DNA from: an uncultured Prevotella sp.
GTDB lineage: Bacteria > Bacteroidota > Bacteroidia > Bacteroidales > Bacteroidaceae
Direction of reading: 5' to 3'
Length of the DNA stretch: 31,270 nucleotides
NCBI GenBank assembly: GCA_937877685.1
Contig: CALFGU010000225.1
Span: forward strand, 1 to 31,270
Position 1 is the first letter of the stretch, and every line of letters starts with the position of its first letter. Position numbers and translations under genes: made by a program. The notes beneath the pieces were generated by a model. It searched no databases. It was given only the letters and a program-made list of their open reading frames with translations, and was not told where the DNA came from. Below, piece after piece: positions 12,606-19,359 of the stretch.

Positions 12606-13198
12606 TCTTGTACTCTCCATTTCTCAACATAGACTTCCCACAGCCCATGCTGTTTTAAGAATTTAGTAAAGTTTTTAATGTAGTTCTCAATGGGCGGCAC
12701 GATCTCTCTCGGATACCGCTCCCGGTAGACCCACGTTCCATCGCTGATGATGTAGGTGAAGTCATACGCCTCCGGGACAAGGGCAAAGTACATACTTGTC
12801 TGCGCCGTTCCATCCCAGTAATACTTGTTCAGATGGTAGTTCTTGGTGAACTTGCAGTCATGAATCCTGCCGCGTTGAAGGTAATCCAGAACCCCGTGGA
12901 GCAGGAACGGTTGACCATCCACCACGCACTCTTGGAACAGCGTCACTTGCTGTGCCGCGCCGCAGACTTCGTAGTACATTTCCATGATCGGTTTGTACCA
13001 TTCGTGGTCTGTCGGTATGCGCTCTCCGTTGCAGACATTGTTCAGCACGTTTTCAAACCGTTGCCCGTCCAACATGGCCTTGGTCGGCGGTTTCCTCTCG
13101 CGGTTGAGGGTGGACAGGAAGTCCTCCCATCCATCCTCACGCTTAAAACTGAAAATCCACGAATCCAATAATGTCTTCGTTATACGGACTTTTTGCAT
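12602..13198 (-). CDS. PD-(D/E)XK superfamily nuclease (RecB/Cas4-like), 198 aa
   Basis: HGVLDYLQRGRIHDCKFTKN gives D105, D114 and K116 of the D...D-x-K active site, with E49 in an upstream DGQRFENVLN segment and a downstream TAQTSMYFAL (Gln-Tyr motif) as in RecB-family exonucleases. It is the probable 5'-3' exonuclease partner of the annealing protein. The start at 13198 (GGAG nine bases upstream) is used; the frame is open further back only because of the overlapping homing endonuclease gene. Length is typical of phage exonucleases of this type. Confidence 0.8.
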   Translation of the reverse strand: MQKVRITKTLLDSWIFSFKREDGWEDFLSTLNRERKPPTKAMLDGQRFENVLNNVCNGERIPTDHEWYKPIMEMYYEVCGAAQQVTLFQECVVDGQPFLLHGVLDYLQRGRIHDCKFTKNYHLNKYYWDGTAQTSMYFALVPEAYDFTYIISDGTWVYRERYPREIVPPIENYIKNFTKFLKQHGLWEVYVEKWRVQE

Positions 13199-13851
13199 TT
13201 TATCGGACTCCAATCTCTTGGCGGTTCTGTGAGAGTTCTTTTTACATCCCACCCATAACGGACTATCCTGTTATAGATAACTCCGTAATTCCAACCAAGC
13301 TGTCTGCTCCACTCTGCAACACTTTTTGACTCACCGTTGAACACAAGAATTATGTTTTTCCTTTGGTTGTTTGATTGCGTAATTGAATCAACCCAACGGC
13401 AGTTATCCGGGGAATACCCTTTTGTGTTGTCAATTCTGTCTATTGTGCATTGGTGAGATTTTGCGGTTGGATCGTATCCGTGCGATAACGCCCATCTCTC
13501 AAACGCAGAGTAGTCTTGCCATTCATCGCACACAGTAATCCCGTCAGCACCATAATACTGGTATGCATCACATGATGGGCAATAACATCGTTCACGCATA
13601 GAAGACCAAACATTATACAATCTTGTCTTGCTTTTCCCGTGCCTTCTCCACATTTCGGAGAACCGTTCTTTCTGGTAACAACCGCAACTTGTTGAATCTC
13701 TATTTCTTAAAGATTGACCGCTTACCTCTTTTACTGTGCCGCAGTCGCACTTGCAAACCCAATAGGCATTCCCGGAGGGTCTGGGTGGTGCTTTTTTTAG
13801 TACCACCCATCTCCCAAACCTCTGCCCGGTAAGGTCAATTAGCTTCGGCAT
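13180..13851 (-). CDS. HNH homing endonuclease, free-standing, 223 aa
   Basis: The N-terminal part (MPKLIDLTGQRFGRWVVLKK, then VCKCDCGTVKEV and STSCGCY) is the zinc-ribbon front end common in phage homing enzymes. HGKSKTRLYNVWSSMRERCY followed by YYGADGITVCDEWQDYSAFERWA is the repeated HNH/AP2-type core, and CTIDRIDNTKGYSPDNCRWV holds the Asn and His-equivalent positions. The C-terminus (KSVAEWSRQLGWNYGVIYNR) is a NUMOD-like HTH for target DNA. It overlaps the end of the Sak4 gene by 17 bases and the start of the nuclease gene by 19 bases. It is a likely insertion between two recombination genes. Confidence 0.85.
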   Translation of the reverse strand: MPKLIDLTGQRFGRWVVLKKAPPRPSGNAYWVCKCDCGTVKEVSGQSLRNRDSTSCGCYQKERFSEMWRRHGKSKTRLYNVWSSMRERCYCPSCDAYQYYGADGITVCDEWQDYSAFERWALSHGYDPTAKSHQCTIDRIDNTKGYSPDNCRWVDSITQSNNQRKNIILVFNGESKSVAEWSRQLGWNYGVIYNRIVRYGWDVKRTLTEPPRDWSPIKCKKSV

Positions 13852-14773
13852 ACTTGTAGACCTTCGCGGACTTATCCCACACAATGCCCAGTTCCGCGAC
13901 ACGCTTCTTGAGCATATCCTTGGCCTCTTTCTCAGAGGTGAGCGCGTGGTTCAGTTCCTTGATGGCCTGTGCCGCTCCCGCCACATCTTCCGGGGCATTG
14001 ACAGCCGCCACAATCAGTTTGGCCTCACGCACCGCAATACCATAGGCATCCCTCTGCGGGTTAAGCTGTTCGGCCTCGGACGCAAGGTTGGAGCGCACCT
14101 TGGCAAACAGCTTGGTGAGGAAGTCGTTGGGATCGCCGTCCTTGAGTTCGGGAATCTCAATGATGCCCTTGATGCCGTAGGCGGCTTTTGCGGAATACTG
14201 CTCGGTGGGAGTAAAGCCCACATACCGCTTGCCGTGGTCGATGAAGAGATGTCCCGCGAGGTCGGCGGGTTGATAGACCAACGTGCGGGTCGAACCCTCG
14301 ACCACCAGTTCGTAGAACACGCCCTCGTCACCGTTCTTCGTCATGCTCTCATGGAAGAGGTAGATGACATTGAAGTCCTTGCGGAGTTCCGCAGACAGGC
14401 GCACGAACTCGGACTTGATGACACCGTACCCTTGGAGCGAGAACCCGCCGTTGGCCTTGGAAGACTTCGGATCGGTACGCATCGCCCAATCCTTCATGTA
14501 CTCAATCAGCGCACCGCAAGTGTCGATGACGATGGTTTTGTACTGCCCTCTCGCCGTCTTGATGTCGGCAAGGATTTCCTCATAGGTCTTGCACACCGAA
14601 GCGTCCTTGCGGTGGGCGGGGTTGACTCGCGCCAGACCCTCATCCGTGTCGATAAGCAGGACATCGGGGGCAGACAGAGCGAGAGTGGTCTTGCCCGTGC
14701 CGGGAAGTCCCGACAGAATCATGATGATGTTTTTCTTGGAGAAGTCCATCTTCCCCGGACTCACAATAGGCAT
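13835..14773 (-). CDS. Sak4-like RecA-fold ATPase (AAA_24 phage nucleotide-binding protein)
   Basis: Single-strand annealing/recombination ATPase. Walker A GLPGTGKTT lies at residues 22-30, a LLIDTDEGL strand follows, and Walker B is IVIDTCG (about 81-87). The layout and length (312 residues) fit the phage Sak4/AAA_24 family. The C-terminal third is helical (NHALTSEKEAKDMLKKRVAE). The start at 14773 has AGGAG eight bases upstream; the frame is open back to 14800 but that ATG lacks a site. The stop overlaps the homing endonuclease start. Confidence 0.85.
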   Translation of the reverse strand: MPIVSPGKMDFSKKNIIMILSGLPGTGKTTLALSAPDVLLIDTDEGLARVNPAHRKDASVCKTYEEILADIKTARGQYKTIVIDTCGALIEYMKDWAMRTDPKSSKANGGFSLQGYGVIKSEFVRLSAELRKDFNVIYLFHESMTKNGDEGVFYELVVEGSTRTLVYQPADLAGHLFIDHGKRYVGFTPTEQYSAKAAYGIKGIIEIPELKDGDPNDFLTKLFAKVRSNLASEAEQLNPQRDAYGIAVREAKLIVAAVNAPEDVAGAAQAIKELNHALTSEKEAKDMLKKRVAELGIVWDKSAKVYKYAEAN

Positions 14774-14787
14774 ACGCTTTGCTCCTT

Positions 14788-14928
14788 TCAGATTTTCCAT
14801 TTCTTGGCTAACGCCTTGATTTTTTCTTCGTAGGTTTTGCTGTCAGTTGCTTTGCTGATGTTCATTTTCTCTTTTTCGTACTGTGCCAACCGTTCGGCAT
14901 AGGTCATGCTCTTTTTCGGTTCGTTCAC
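14788..14928 (-). CDS. Small helical protein, 46 aa
   Basis: Starts GTG (MNEPKKSMTYAERLAQYEKE) and ends EEKIKALAKKWKI. It is basic and almost entirely helical. The GTG overlaps the previous stop as GTGA, so it is translated by coupling. The Sak4 ribosome binding site lies at its stop codon. It may be an accessory to the recombinase; family unknown. Confidence 0.65.
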   Translation of the reverse strand: MNEPKKSMTYAERLAQYEKEKMNISKATDSKTYEEKIKALAKKWKI

Positions 14929-15155
14929 AGCAGTTCTCCGTCCTCCGTTTCTTCATCTTCGCCCGTGATCCAACTGCGTATCGTGTCGGCGTTGTTCAAG
15001 ATTACATCCATGATGATGTCCTCATTGATGTGGTGAATCATTCGCCCCTTGTCCTCCACGCCGCAGTTGTAATACTGCGTCCCGGCAATGCCCCGGTCAT
15101 CGTTGATTGCAACAATGGCAATCGCGTTGGGGTCGAGAGCGAAAAGCCCTTGCAC
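14925..15155 (-). CDS. Hypothetical phage protein with PNAIAIVAIND motif
   Basis: Core DPNAIAIVAINDDRGIAGTQ then YYNCGVEDKGRMIHHINEDIIMDVILNN and an acidic end EDEETEDGELL. A GTG at 15155 with GGAAG six bases upstream is the first normal start, giving 76 aa. However the frame stays open and protein-like upstream (ITEFKNKELAEFLEDAV) to an ATA that overlaps the previous stop in ATAA, with GGTGAAGT before it. The true N-terminus may therefore lie at 15200-15203. Family not named; similar proteins are common in Clostridia phages. Confidence 0.65.
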   Translation of the reverse strand: MQGLFALDPNAIAIVAINDDRGIAGTQYYNCGVEDKGRMIHHINEDIIMDVILNNADTIRSWITGEDEETEDGELL

Positions 15156-15199
15156 CGCATCTTCCAGAAACTCTGCCAGTTCTTTGTTCTTAAATTCCG

Positions 15200-15511
15200 T
15201 TATACTTCACCATCCATCTTTGCCCCATCAGCGCAAAACCAATCAAGCCTATGAGCGATATTCCCGTGACGGCACTCAATGCCCTCGTTTCCTGCAAGGT
15301 CACAAACGAGCCGTGTGCCGTGCTTGCAATTCTTGCACCGCACAACCGGGACAACATCGGCGGCGGGAAGTTCTTGCAATACATCGAACGCACTCCCCAA
15401 ATTACACGCACCGCACATGAATGCTCGTTGCTTCTTGGAATATTGGCACACTATGTCGCACAATCCGTCAAGCGTATCAATGACCGTCTGCTTGTCAATG
15501 TATTCAGCCAT
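15200..15511 (-). CDS. Cys-rich phage protein with zinc-ribbon, 103 aa
   Basis: MAEYIDKQTVIDTLDGLCDI at the start, then LPAADVVPVVRCKNCKHGTR and a late C...H...FCADG. PAADVVPVVRCKNC and the final D-W-F-C-A-D-G are a frequent pattern in Clostridia phages, a small zinc-binding fold of unknown role. GGTGGAGGTAGACA precedes the ATG, which overlaps the previous stop by eight bases. Confidence 0.7.
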   Translation of the reverse strand: MAEYIDKQTVIDTLDGLCDIVCQYSKKQRAFMCGACNLGSAFDVLQELPAADVVPVVRCKNCKHGTRLVCDLAGNEGIECRHGNIAHRLDWFCADGAKMDGEV

Positions 15512-15704
15512 TGTCTACCTCCACCGGGCTTTTGAGCCACGAAAGCATCCACTTCTCGCAGTCAATCGAACAACCGCCACCGTGCATCGTACAGTCAGAA
15601 CAGCTTACGTTGTCGAACAGGAAGGTTGCCAGTTCCTCGTCCGTCATCGCCCGGAGGCGGTCAGCGTGGGTCTGCGGTTTTTCAAAACTGCGGTTCATAA
15701 TCAT
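15504..15704 (-). CDS. Small Cys-rich phage protein, 66 aa
   Basis: RLRAMTDEELATFLFDN followed by CSDCTMHGGGCSIDCEKWMLSWLKSPVEVDNG. The spacing (C-x-x-C ... C-x-x-x-C and an end W-L-K-S-P-V-E) recurs in Clostridia phage early operons. Metal binding is likely and the function unknown. The start at 15704 has GAGGGG upstream, and it overlaps the preceding gene by 23 bases. Confidence 0.7.
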   Translation of the reverse strand: MIMNRSFEKPQTHADRLRAMTDEELATFLFDNVSCSDCTMHGGGCSIDCEKWMLSWLKSPVEVDNG

Positions 15705-15870
15705 CTATCCCCTCGTCCATAGCGTAGTCTTGCATAGCCGTTTCAAGATGCTCGTGGAGTGTCGCAGAAAACCATTCAAGGTCATCTTTGGTCTTGACTT
15801 CACAAGCCTCCGCGAAGTCCATAGCCGCAAGCTCAAACTCAATCAAAGCGGTACGCTGAATCGGTTTCAT
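15682..15870 (-). CDS. Small acidic helical protein, 62 aa
   Basis: MKPIQRTALIEFELAAMDFA at the start and AMQDYAMDEGIDDYEPQF at the end; a helical protein with an acidic tail. Not recognised. GGAGGGAGAGGG is directly upstream and the start overlaps the previous stop as ATGA. Confidence 0.62.
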   Translation of the reverse strand: MKPIQRTALIEFELAAMDFAEACEVKTKDDLEWFSATLHEHLETAMQDYAMDEGIDDYEPQF

Positions 15871-16181
15871 CCCTCTCCCTCCTTACTGGCCGGGATGATG
15901 GTAGGAGCATTGTCAATCAAGTCAGCAACGAACAAAAGCCCATCCTCAAAAGTGTCATCCCACCCATCATAGTCAATGGTAATCTCTTTATTTTTGATGT
16001 CGTGTCTGTCTATCAAATCCCCGTGGTCGGGGACGGGGACGAGAGGGCAAAAGTCCGCTCTGCCGTGGTCTGGACAAATTCCGTCTGCGTCTGCCGGGGC
16101 AACATAGCAACAGCCGCCATATCCCGCCACGCACTCGTGACAGCTTGTCGGCATCTCCATGCCCTTGATGTATACGCTCAT
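15867..16181 (-). CDS. Cys-rich phage protein, 104 aa
   Basis: MSVYIKGMEMPTSCHECVAG and GRADFCPLVPVPDHGDLIDR are a well-worn pair in Clostridia phages: a small CxxC...C...C zinc fold followed by HGDLIDRHDI and a final VADLIDNAPTIIPA. The role is unknown. AAGGAGGAAACAGA precedes the ATG, which overlaps the previous stop as ATGA. Confidence 0.75.
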   Translation of the reverse strand: MSVYIKGMEMPTSCHECVAGYGGCCYVAPADADGICPDHGRADFCPLVPVPDHGDLIDRHDIKNKEITIDYDGWDDTFEDGLLFVADLIDNAPTIIPASKEGEG

Positions 16182-16600
16182 TCTGTTTCCTCCTTCGGCG
16201 GCTCCGGGCGATACATCCAGTGCGTGACCTCTCTATTGTCGATGAAGTCATTGTCATAAAACGCCCAGGTTCTATGGCTCGTCAGATAATACAATCCGTA
16301 CCATCTGATTTGCCCGTATGTCCCACCCTTGCACCAACAGAGGCAAGGCGCACCCGGCTCCGGCAACCGCTCCGTCACGGGTATCCAACAGGGCAACATT
16401 GCTTTGTAGTCACACGCTTCTTTGTACCAATCATCGGAACAGCCCTTGTAATGCTTGGCTGTCTGTTGCAGTTCCTCTATTGCATCTGCGGCTCGCTCTA
16501 ACAGTCTGACCTCACAGGCCACTTCATTCGAGTGCTTACACCCACCACACGTTTCCTCGGCGGAAGCGCAGTACCGCAGGTCTTTTACCAGTTCGTCCAT
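16178..16600 (-). CDS. DUF551 domain protein, 140 aa
   Basis: The N-terminal half has a YCASAEETCGGCKHSN cysteine cluster and a helix ERAADAIEELQQTAKHYKGC. The C-terminal half begins CWIPVTERLPEPGAPCLCWC and ends VTHWMYRPEPPKEETE, the hallmark of DUF551, a domain in many phages of unknown role. The ATG at 16600 overlaps the preceding ORF's stop; a GTG one codon earlier is possible. Confidence 0.78.
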   Translation of the reverse strand: MDELVKDLRYCASAEETCGGCKHSNEVACEVRLLERAADAIEELQQTAKHYKGCSDDWYKEACDYKAMLPCWIPVTERLPEPGAPCLCWCKGGTYGQIRWYGLYYLTSHRTWAFYDNDFIDNREVTHWMYRPEPPKEETE

Positions 16601-16680
16601 CACGGCCTACCTCCCACCATCCACAGGCAGAAGACAAGGATGAAACCGACCAAAAGGACAGCAGTATCATTCCAGAACAA
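16600..16680 (-). CDS. Possible 26-aa single-membrane-segment peptide
   Basis: TTG start with GGTGGG four bases upstream, inside the end of the previous gene, and a stop overlapping the DUF551 start (TGATG). The product MFWNDTAVLLVGFILVFCLW then MVGGRP is one clean membrane helix. Position and coupling argue for it; the size argues for caution. Confidence 0.42.
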   Translation of the reverse strand: MFWNDTAVLLVGFILVFCLWMVGGRP

Positions 16681-16927
16681 ATTCCCACCCGCTTTCTTCC
16701 AATGTTGCTTTCCGCAGATCGTCCTGCGTGATATACCCGGTCTTGTATGCCGCCAAGTGCGACATATATCTTTCGTGAAACTTGTCCATCCACTCCGGGG
16801 ACACATCCATGTCCGTGGTCAGAGTGAACAACATCAAGTCGAATGTAAGGACGCACCCTTCTTGGTACGCCTTGTTCACATCGGCAACGCTGACAGGCAC
16901 ACGCCGGGGGTTTACTCTTCGCGCCAT
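16667..16927 (-). CDS. Small phage protein, 86 aa
   Basis: MARRVNPRRVPVSVADVNKA at the start, then CVLTFDLMLFTLTTDMDVSP and YMSHLAAYKTGYITQDDLRK. An N-terminal basic region leads into a helical core. The family recurs in Clostridia phage early operons to my recollection. GAGGGGGACGGT precedes the chosen ATG; the frame is open upstream only through the previous Cys-rich gene. Confidence 0.65.
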   Translation of the reverse strand: MARRVNPRRVPVSVADVNKAYQEGCVLTFDLMLFTLTTDMDVSPEWMDKFHERYMSHLAAYKTGYITQDDLRKATLEESGWEFVLE

Positions 16928-17112
16928 ACCGTCCCCCTCTGCTTTACCCGGCTCTTCCGTTTCTGTTCCACCGCAGGATTCCACCCGCACTTGGCGCAGT
17001 TCCTTTCCTTTCCGCACTCTACGGCGGCGTTGTAAGGACAAACCACGCTGTTGCTGAACACATAGTTCGTAGGCGGGACGAAAACCGGGGAGAACTCCTC
17101 GTCATTCATCAA
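16912..17112 (-). CDS. Cys-rich mini-protein, 66 aa
   Basis: VVCPYNAAVECGKERNCAKC then GWNPAVEQKRKSRVKQRG. The spacing C-x6-C-x5-C-x2-C-GWNP occurs in many Clostridia phages and suggests a small zinc finger with a basic tail. It overlaps both the MazG-like gene and the next gene by 11-16 bases. Confidence 0.68.
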   Translation of the reverse strand: MMNDEEFSPVFVPPTNYVFSNSVVCPYNAAVECGKERNCAKCGWNPAVEQKRKSRVKQRGTVWREE

Positions 17113-17395
17113 TCGACATTCCCAACCTTTCTTTCAAGCGGCACACCTTGTCGAGCCGCCACATTTCCACCATGTCATCGCAGTTGAAAATCATCTTGAC
17201 TTGCTCCAACATGATTTCCACATCCGCGATTTCTTCCGCGATGTGATCCCGGTACTTTCCGGGCTTGAAGCGAATCGCCTTGCAGACCTCTTTCTGCAAC
17301 TCGCTCATTTCTTCAAAGAGCATCATAAGCTGATGCGCTTCGCCGTATGTGTCTATCGCGGTCTTAAAGACCTCGGTTTCATTTTTTGACCGCAC
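17102..17395 (-). CDS. MazG-like nucleotide pyrophosphohydrolase, 97 aa
   Basis: LMMLFEEMSELQKEVCKAIR and HIAEEIADVEIMLEQVKMIF carry the E-E-x-x-E...E-E-x-x-D metal-binding pattern of MazG/dUTPase-like all-alpha NTP pyrophosphatases. Phage copies lower (p)ppGpp or clean the nucleotide pool; which applies here cannot be told. The start is a GTG that lies inside the end of the previous gene, with no clear ribosome binding site. Confidence 0.75.
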   Translation of the reverse strand: MRSKNETEVFKTAIDTYGEAHQLMMLFEEMSELQKEVCKAIRFKPGKYRDHIAEEIADVEIMLEQVKMIFNCDDMVEMWRLDKVCRLKERLGMSIDE

Positions 17396-17660
17396 TAAAG
17401 GGATTCACCACCTCGTCAATGTCATCGTCTGTGGGAACTTTCGCCCAATCCTTATAGGTCTTCTCATGTGCGGGTTCGGTCTTCTCCGTGGCGATCAGCA
17501 CCCCGGACAGAATTGCAAAAAAGACCACAAACCCCGCCGCCATGCAGAACGGAATCTGCCTGTTGTTCCACATATTGAAACTCAACGCCATGCCGTGAAC
17601 AACAAGCTGTGTGGCCTGTCCCGCCACATACGCAATCAGAATCTTTGTCTTGTTACTCAT
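17379..17660 (-). CDS. Small membrane protein, 93 aa
   Basis: Two hydrophobic segments, KILIAYVAGQATQLVVHGMA (residues about 5-24) and PFCMAAGFVVFFAILSGVLI (about 37-56), are followed by an acidic cytosolic tail ending NPFSAVKK. AAAGGAATGAAG precedes the ATG at 17660. No family is recognised. Confidence 0.65.
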   Translation of the reverse strand: MSNKTKILIAYVAGQATQLVVHGMALSFNMWNNRQIPFCMAAGFVVFFAILSGVLIATEKTEPAHEKTYKDWAKVPTDDDIDEVVNPFSAVKK

Positions 17661-17832
17661 CTTCATTCCTTTCTTCAAGCCATTCGTAGGCATTCACTTC
17701 CAGAACGCAGTTGTCACACCCGACAACCTCACCGTTGACCATGTACACCGTGTAGCACTCCTGGTAGCACACGGGGCATATCGGCTGGGGCTTTTCGGGC
17801 GGGGTAGGGTAATCATGCACACCCCACCCCAT
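17653..17832 (-). CDS. Zinc-binding mini-protein, 59 aa
   Basis: MGWGVHDYPTPPEKPQPICP, then VCYQECYTVYMVNGEVVGCD and NCVLEVNAYEWLEER. C-P-V-C and C-D-N-C form a treble-clef-like zinc site, a familiar small phage and prophage protein. GGAGGGGCTGTGACA precedes the chosen ATG at 17832. Confidence 0.7.
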   Translation of the reverse strand: MGWGVHDYPTPPEKPQPICPVCYQECYTVYMVNGEVVGCDNCVLEVNAYEWLEERNEDE

Positions 17833-17834
17833 TG

Positions 17835-18029
17835 TCACAGCCCCCTCCATCTGGGATAGCACGAACTGCTGTCGGTCGGGGAGCAATCGCTGTGTACCTC
17901 GGTGCAGAATCGACACAGACGGAACTCCCGGACATAGGCATCAATCTGCCGCTTCGTCTGTTGCAGTTCCTCCGTCAACCGCTTGTTCTCTGCTCGGAGT
18001 TTCTGCAACTCTCGGTCTTGTTCAGTCAT
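17835..18029 (-). CDS. Coiled-coil mini-protein with Cys-rich end, 64 aa
   Basis: MTEQDRELQKLRAENKRLTE then ELQQTKRQIDAYVREFRLCR is a leucine-zipper-like coiled coil; the tail CTEVHSDCSPTDSSSCYPRW has three Cys. The ATG at 18029 lies in the end of the previous gene, with AAAGGAGG about 12 bases upstream. Function unknown. Confidence 0.6.
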   Translation of the reverse strand: MTEQDRELQKLRAENKRLTEELQQTKRQIDAYVREFRLCRFCTEVHSDCSPTDSSSCYPRWRGL

Positions 18030-18372
18030 CGCCTTTAACAACCTCCTTTAAGCACACATAAATTCTCCCGGCCTTGTCCCGCTTCACCTTGTACCGCTTG
18101 CGGAACAACCTTTTGGGGAGATTCCCCCCGGTGACAAGCGATGTGATGTGTAACCAACAGAATCCGTATGGATCGCGTGTGACAGTCAACGAACCGTTCT
18201 CTGCGTGATCTATTGGGGAGATGACAAGGTAGTTCCCGTCCACAGTCTTGGACAGCACTACATACCGTGTGCCGTCCAACAGCTTTCCTGCCAGTCGGTT
18301 GAATCTGATTCTGTAATATGTGGAGTTGTCTGTGTTCGTTATGCACAGACTTGCCCATGCTTCTTGCTTCAT
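18022..18372 (-). CDS. Hypothetical protein, 116 aa
   Basis: Starts MKQEAWASLCITNTDNSTYY, and is beta-rich throughout (YRIRFNRLAGKLLDGTRYVV, YLVISPIDHAENGSLTVTRD) with a basic end KRLFRKRYKVKRDKAGRIYV. It resembles no family I can name. Its ATG overlaps the HTH gene stop as ATGA. Confidence 0.6.
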   Translation of the reverse strand: MKQEAWASLCITNTDNSTYYRIRFNRLAGKLLDGTRYVVLSKTVDGNYLVISPIDHAENGSLTVTRDPYGFCWLHITSLVTGGNLPKRLFRKRYKVKRDKAGRIYVCLKEVVKGDD

Positions 18373-18560
18373 CGGCTTTCCTCACATAGCTTTCTTGCCA
18401 GAATCGGCAACGCGCACCCGCCGTGGATTCCGTACTTCCTGCTGACCGTGTGCCTATCCACGCCAAGCAGTTCGGCAATCTCCGTGGTTGACAACCAACC
18501 TTTGCCCGTCCGTTCCGTCAGCCATTCAAGTGTCTGGCGGTAGTTTGGATGCTCACGCAT
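18369..18560 (-). CDS. HTH protein (MerR/excisionase-like), 63 aa
   Basis: GWLSTTEIAELLGVDRHTVSRKYGI is a clear winged-helix DNA-binding start of the MerR/Xis type. The protein is short, as in phage excisionases, and ends in a basic stretch. It could be the excisionase missing beside the integrase, or an early regulator. It overlaps the previous gene by eight bases. Confidence 0.72.
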   Translation of the reverse strand: MREHPNYRQTLEWLTERTGKGWLSTTEIAELLGVDRHTVSRKYGIHGGCALPILARKLCEESR

Positions 18561-19008
18561 GACCGTCCACCGCCAATGGGTGCTTACGCTTGCCGTCCAA
18601 CATATTGATTTCGACCTTTGCCCCGCTCACATGGGCTTGCAGGATCGTCATGCGGTCGCGCACGTTGTTGTACCTCTGTACCCCCGTCTGCGACATCTCT
18701 TTCACCGGGGCGTTGTCAAGAATCTTCACGCCCTTATCCATCCTGCGCCCCGCAGACAGAACGCAGTCAACGGATTTTGTGGAATACTTGTCGGGTTCAA
18801 CGAGCCGATACCCCACGCCACGGACACTCTCAATCATGCGCCCCGTTTCAAGCATCCGCTTCGCAACGGAGGCCATCAGATAGCGGTAGTCGCGTTCTCC
18901 GACTTTTACCATCGCCGCTCCCGCCAGTTCTTCGTGCGTGACCGTTTCGCCAAACGTCCTGTCAGCGAACACACTACACGCGCTTTCTATTGCTTTTTGC
19001 CAGTCCAT
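18553..19008 (-). CDS. Winged-helix-like phage protein, 151 aa
   Basis: FGETVTHEELAGAAMVKVGE followed by DYRYLMASVAKRMLETGRMIESVRGVGYRLVEPDKY gives a wHTH with the usual R-G-V-G-Y-R wing. The rest (DKGVKILDNAPVKEMSQTGV, RYNNVRDRMTILQAHVSG) is helical. A DNA-binding early protein; name unknown. AAAGGAAGGATTCT precedes the ATG at 19008; the frame runs on upstream into the non-coding tract. Confidence 0.68.
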   Translation of the reverse strand: MDWQKAIESACSVFADRTFGETVTHEELAGAAMVKVGERDYRYLMASVAKRMLETGRMIESVRGVGYRLVEPDKYSTKSVDCVLSAGRRMDKGVKILDNAPVKEMSQTGVQRYNNVRDRMTILQAHVSGAKVEINMLDGKRKHPLAVDGHA

Positions 19009-19359
19009 AGAATCCTTCCTTTCTTTTTTTGACCTTGTAATCCATACCTCGCCATGCCCTAACGAACTCAACCTTGCCCGACCGGGACAAACTCCACCGC
19101 ATCGCATAACCCCGACCGCATCAGACCATACCAATTCTTGCCTATGCGCGACTAACCAATGCTCATAATCCGTACCGCGCCCCGTCCAACTCTGTCATGT
19201 CTTGACCCGCGCAACCTTGGCATATAATCCAGACCACACACTACCGAAGCAAGCCGCGCCACGATTCACCATGTCTTGCGCTACACTAAATCTTGATTCC
19301 GCGCCTTACCTCAACTCGGCTTATATAGCCTTGCCTTTCCATCCCATGACGCATAATCC
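19009..19359 (-). other. Gene-free tract with GG-periodic degenerate repeats
   Basis: No convincing gene. The minus strand is full of GG spaced about five bases apart (for example GGCATGGCGAGGTATGG) and repeats of GGATTATNAGC/GGATTATATGC type (near 19145-19185, 19215-19230 and 19350). Composition differs from neighbouring genes. I recall comparable degenerate GG arrays in other Clostridia phages beside early genes, role unknown. A link to replication or recombination is a guess. Confidence 0.5.

Noticed and set aside
13946..14833. A 295-codon plus-strand open frame
   Set aside because: Exactly opposite the Sak4-like ATPase, whose Walker motifs are certain.
19009..19134. N-terminal extension of the winged-helix protein to 19134
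   Set aside because: The extension is translated GG-periodic non-coding DNA; AAAGGAAGG before the ATG at 19008 decides the start.
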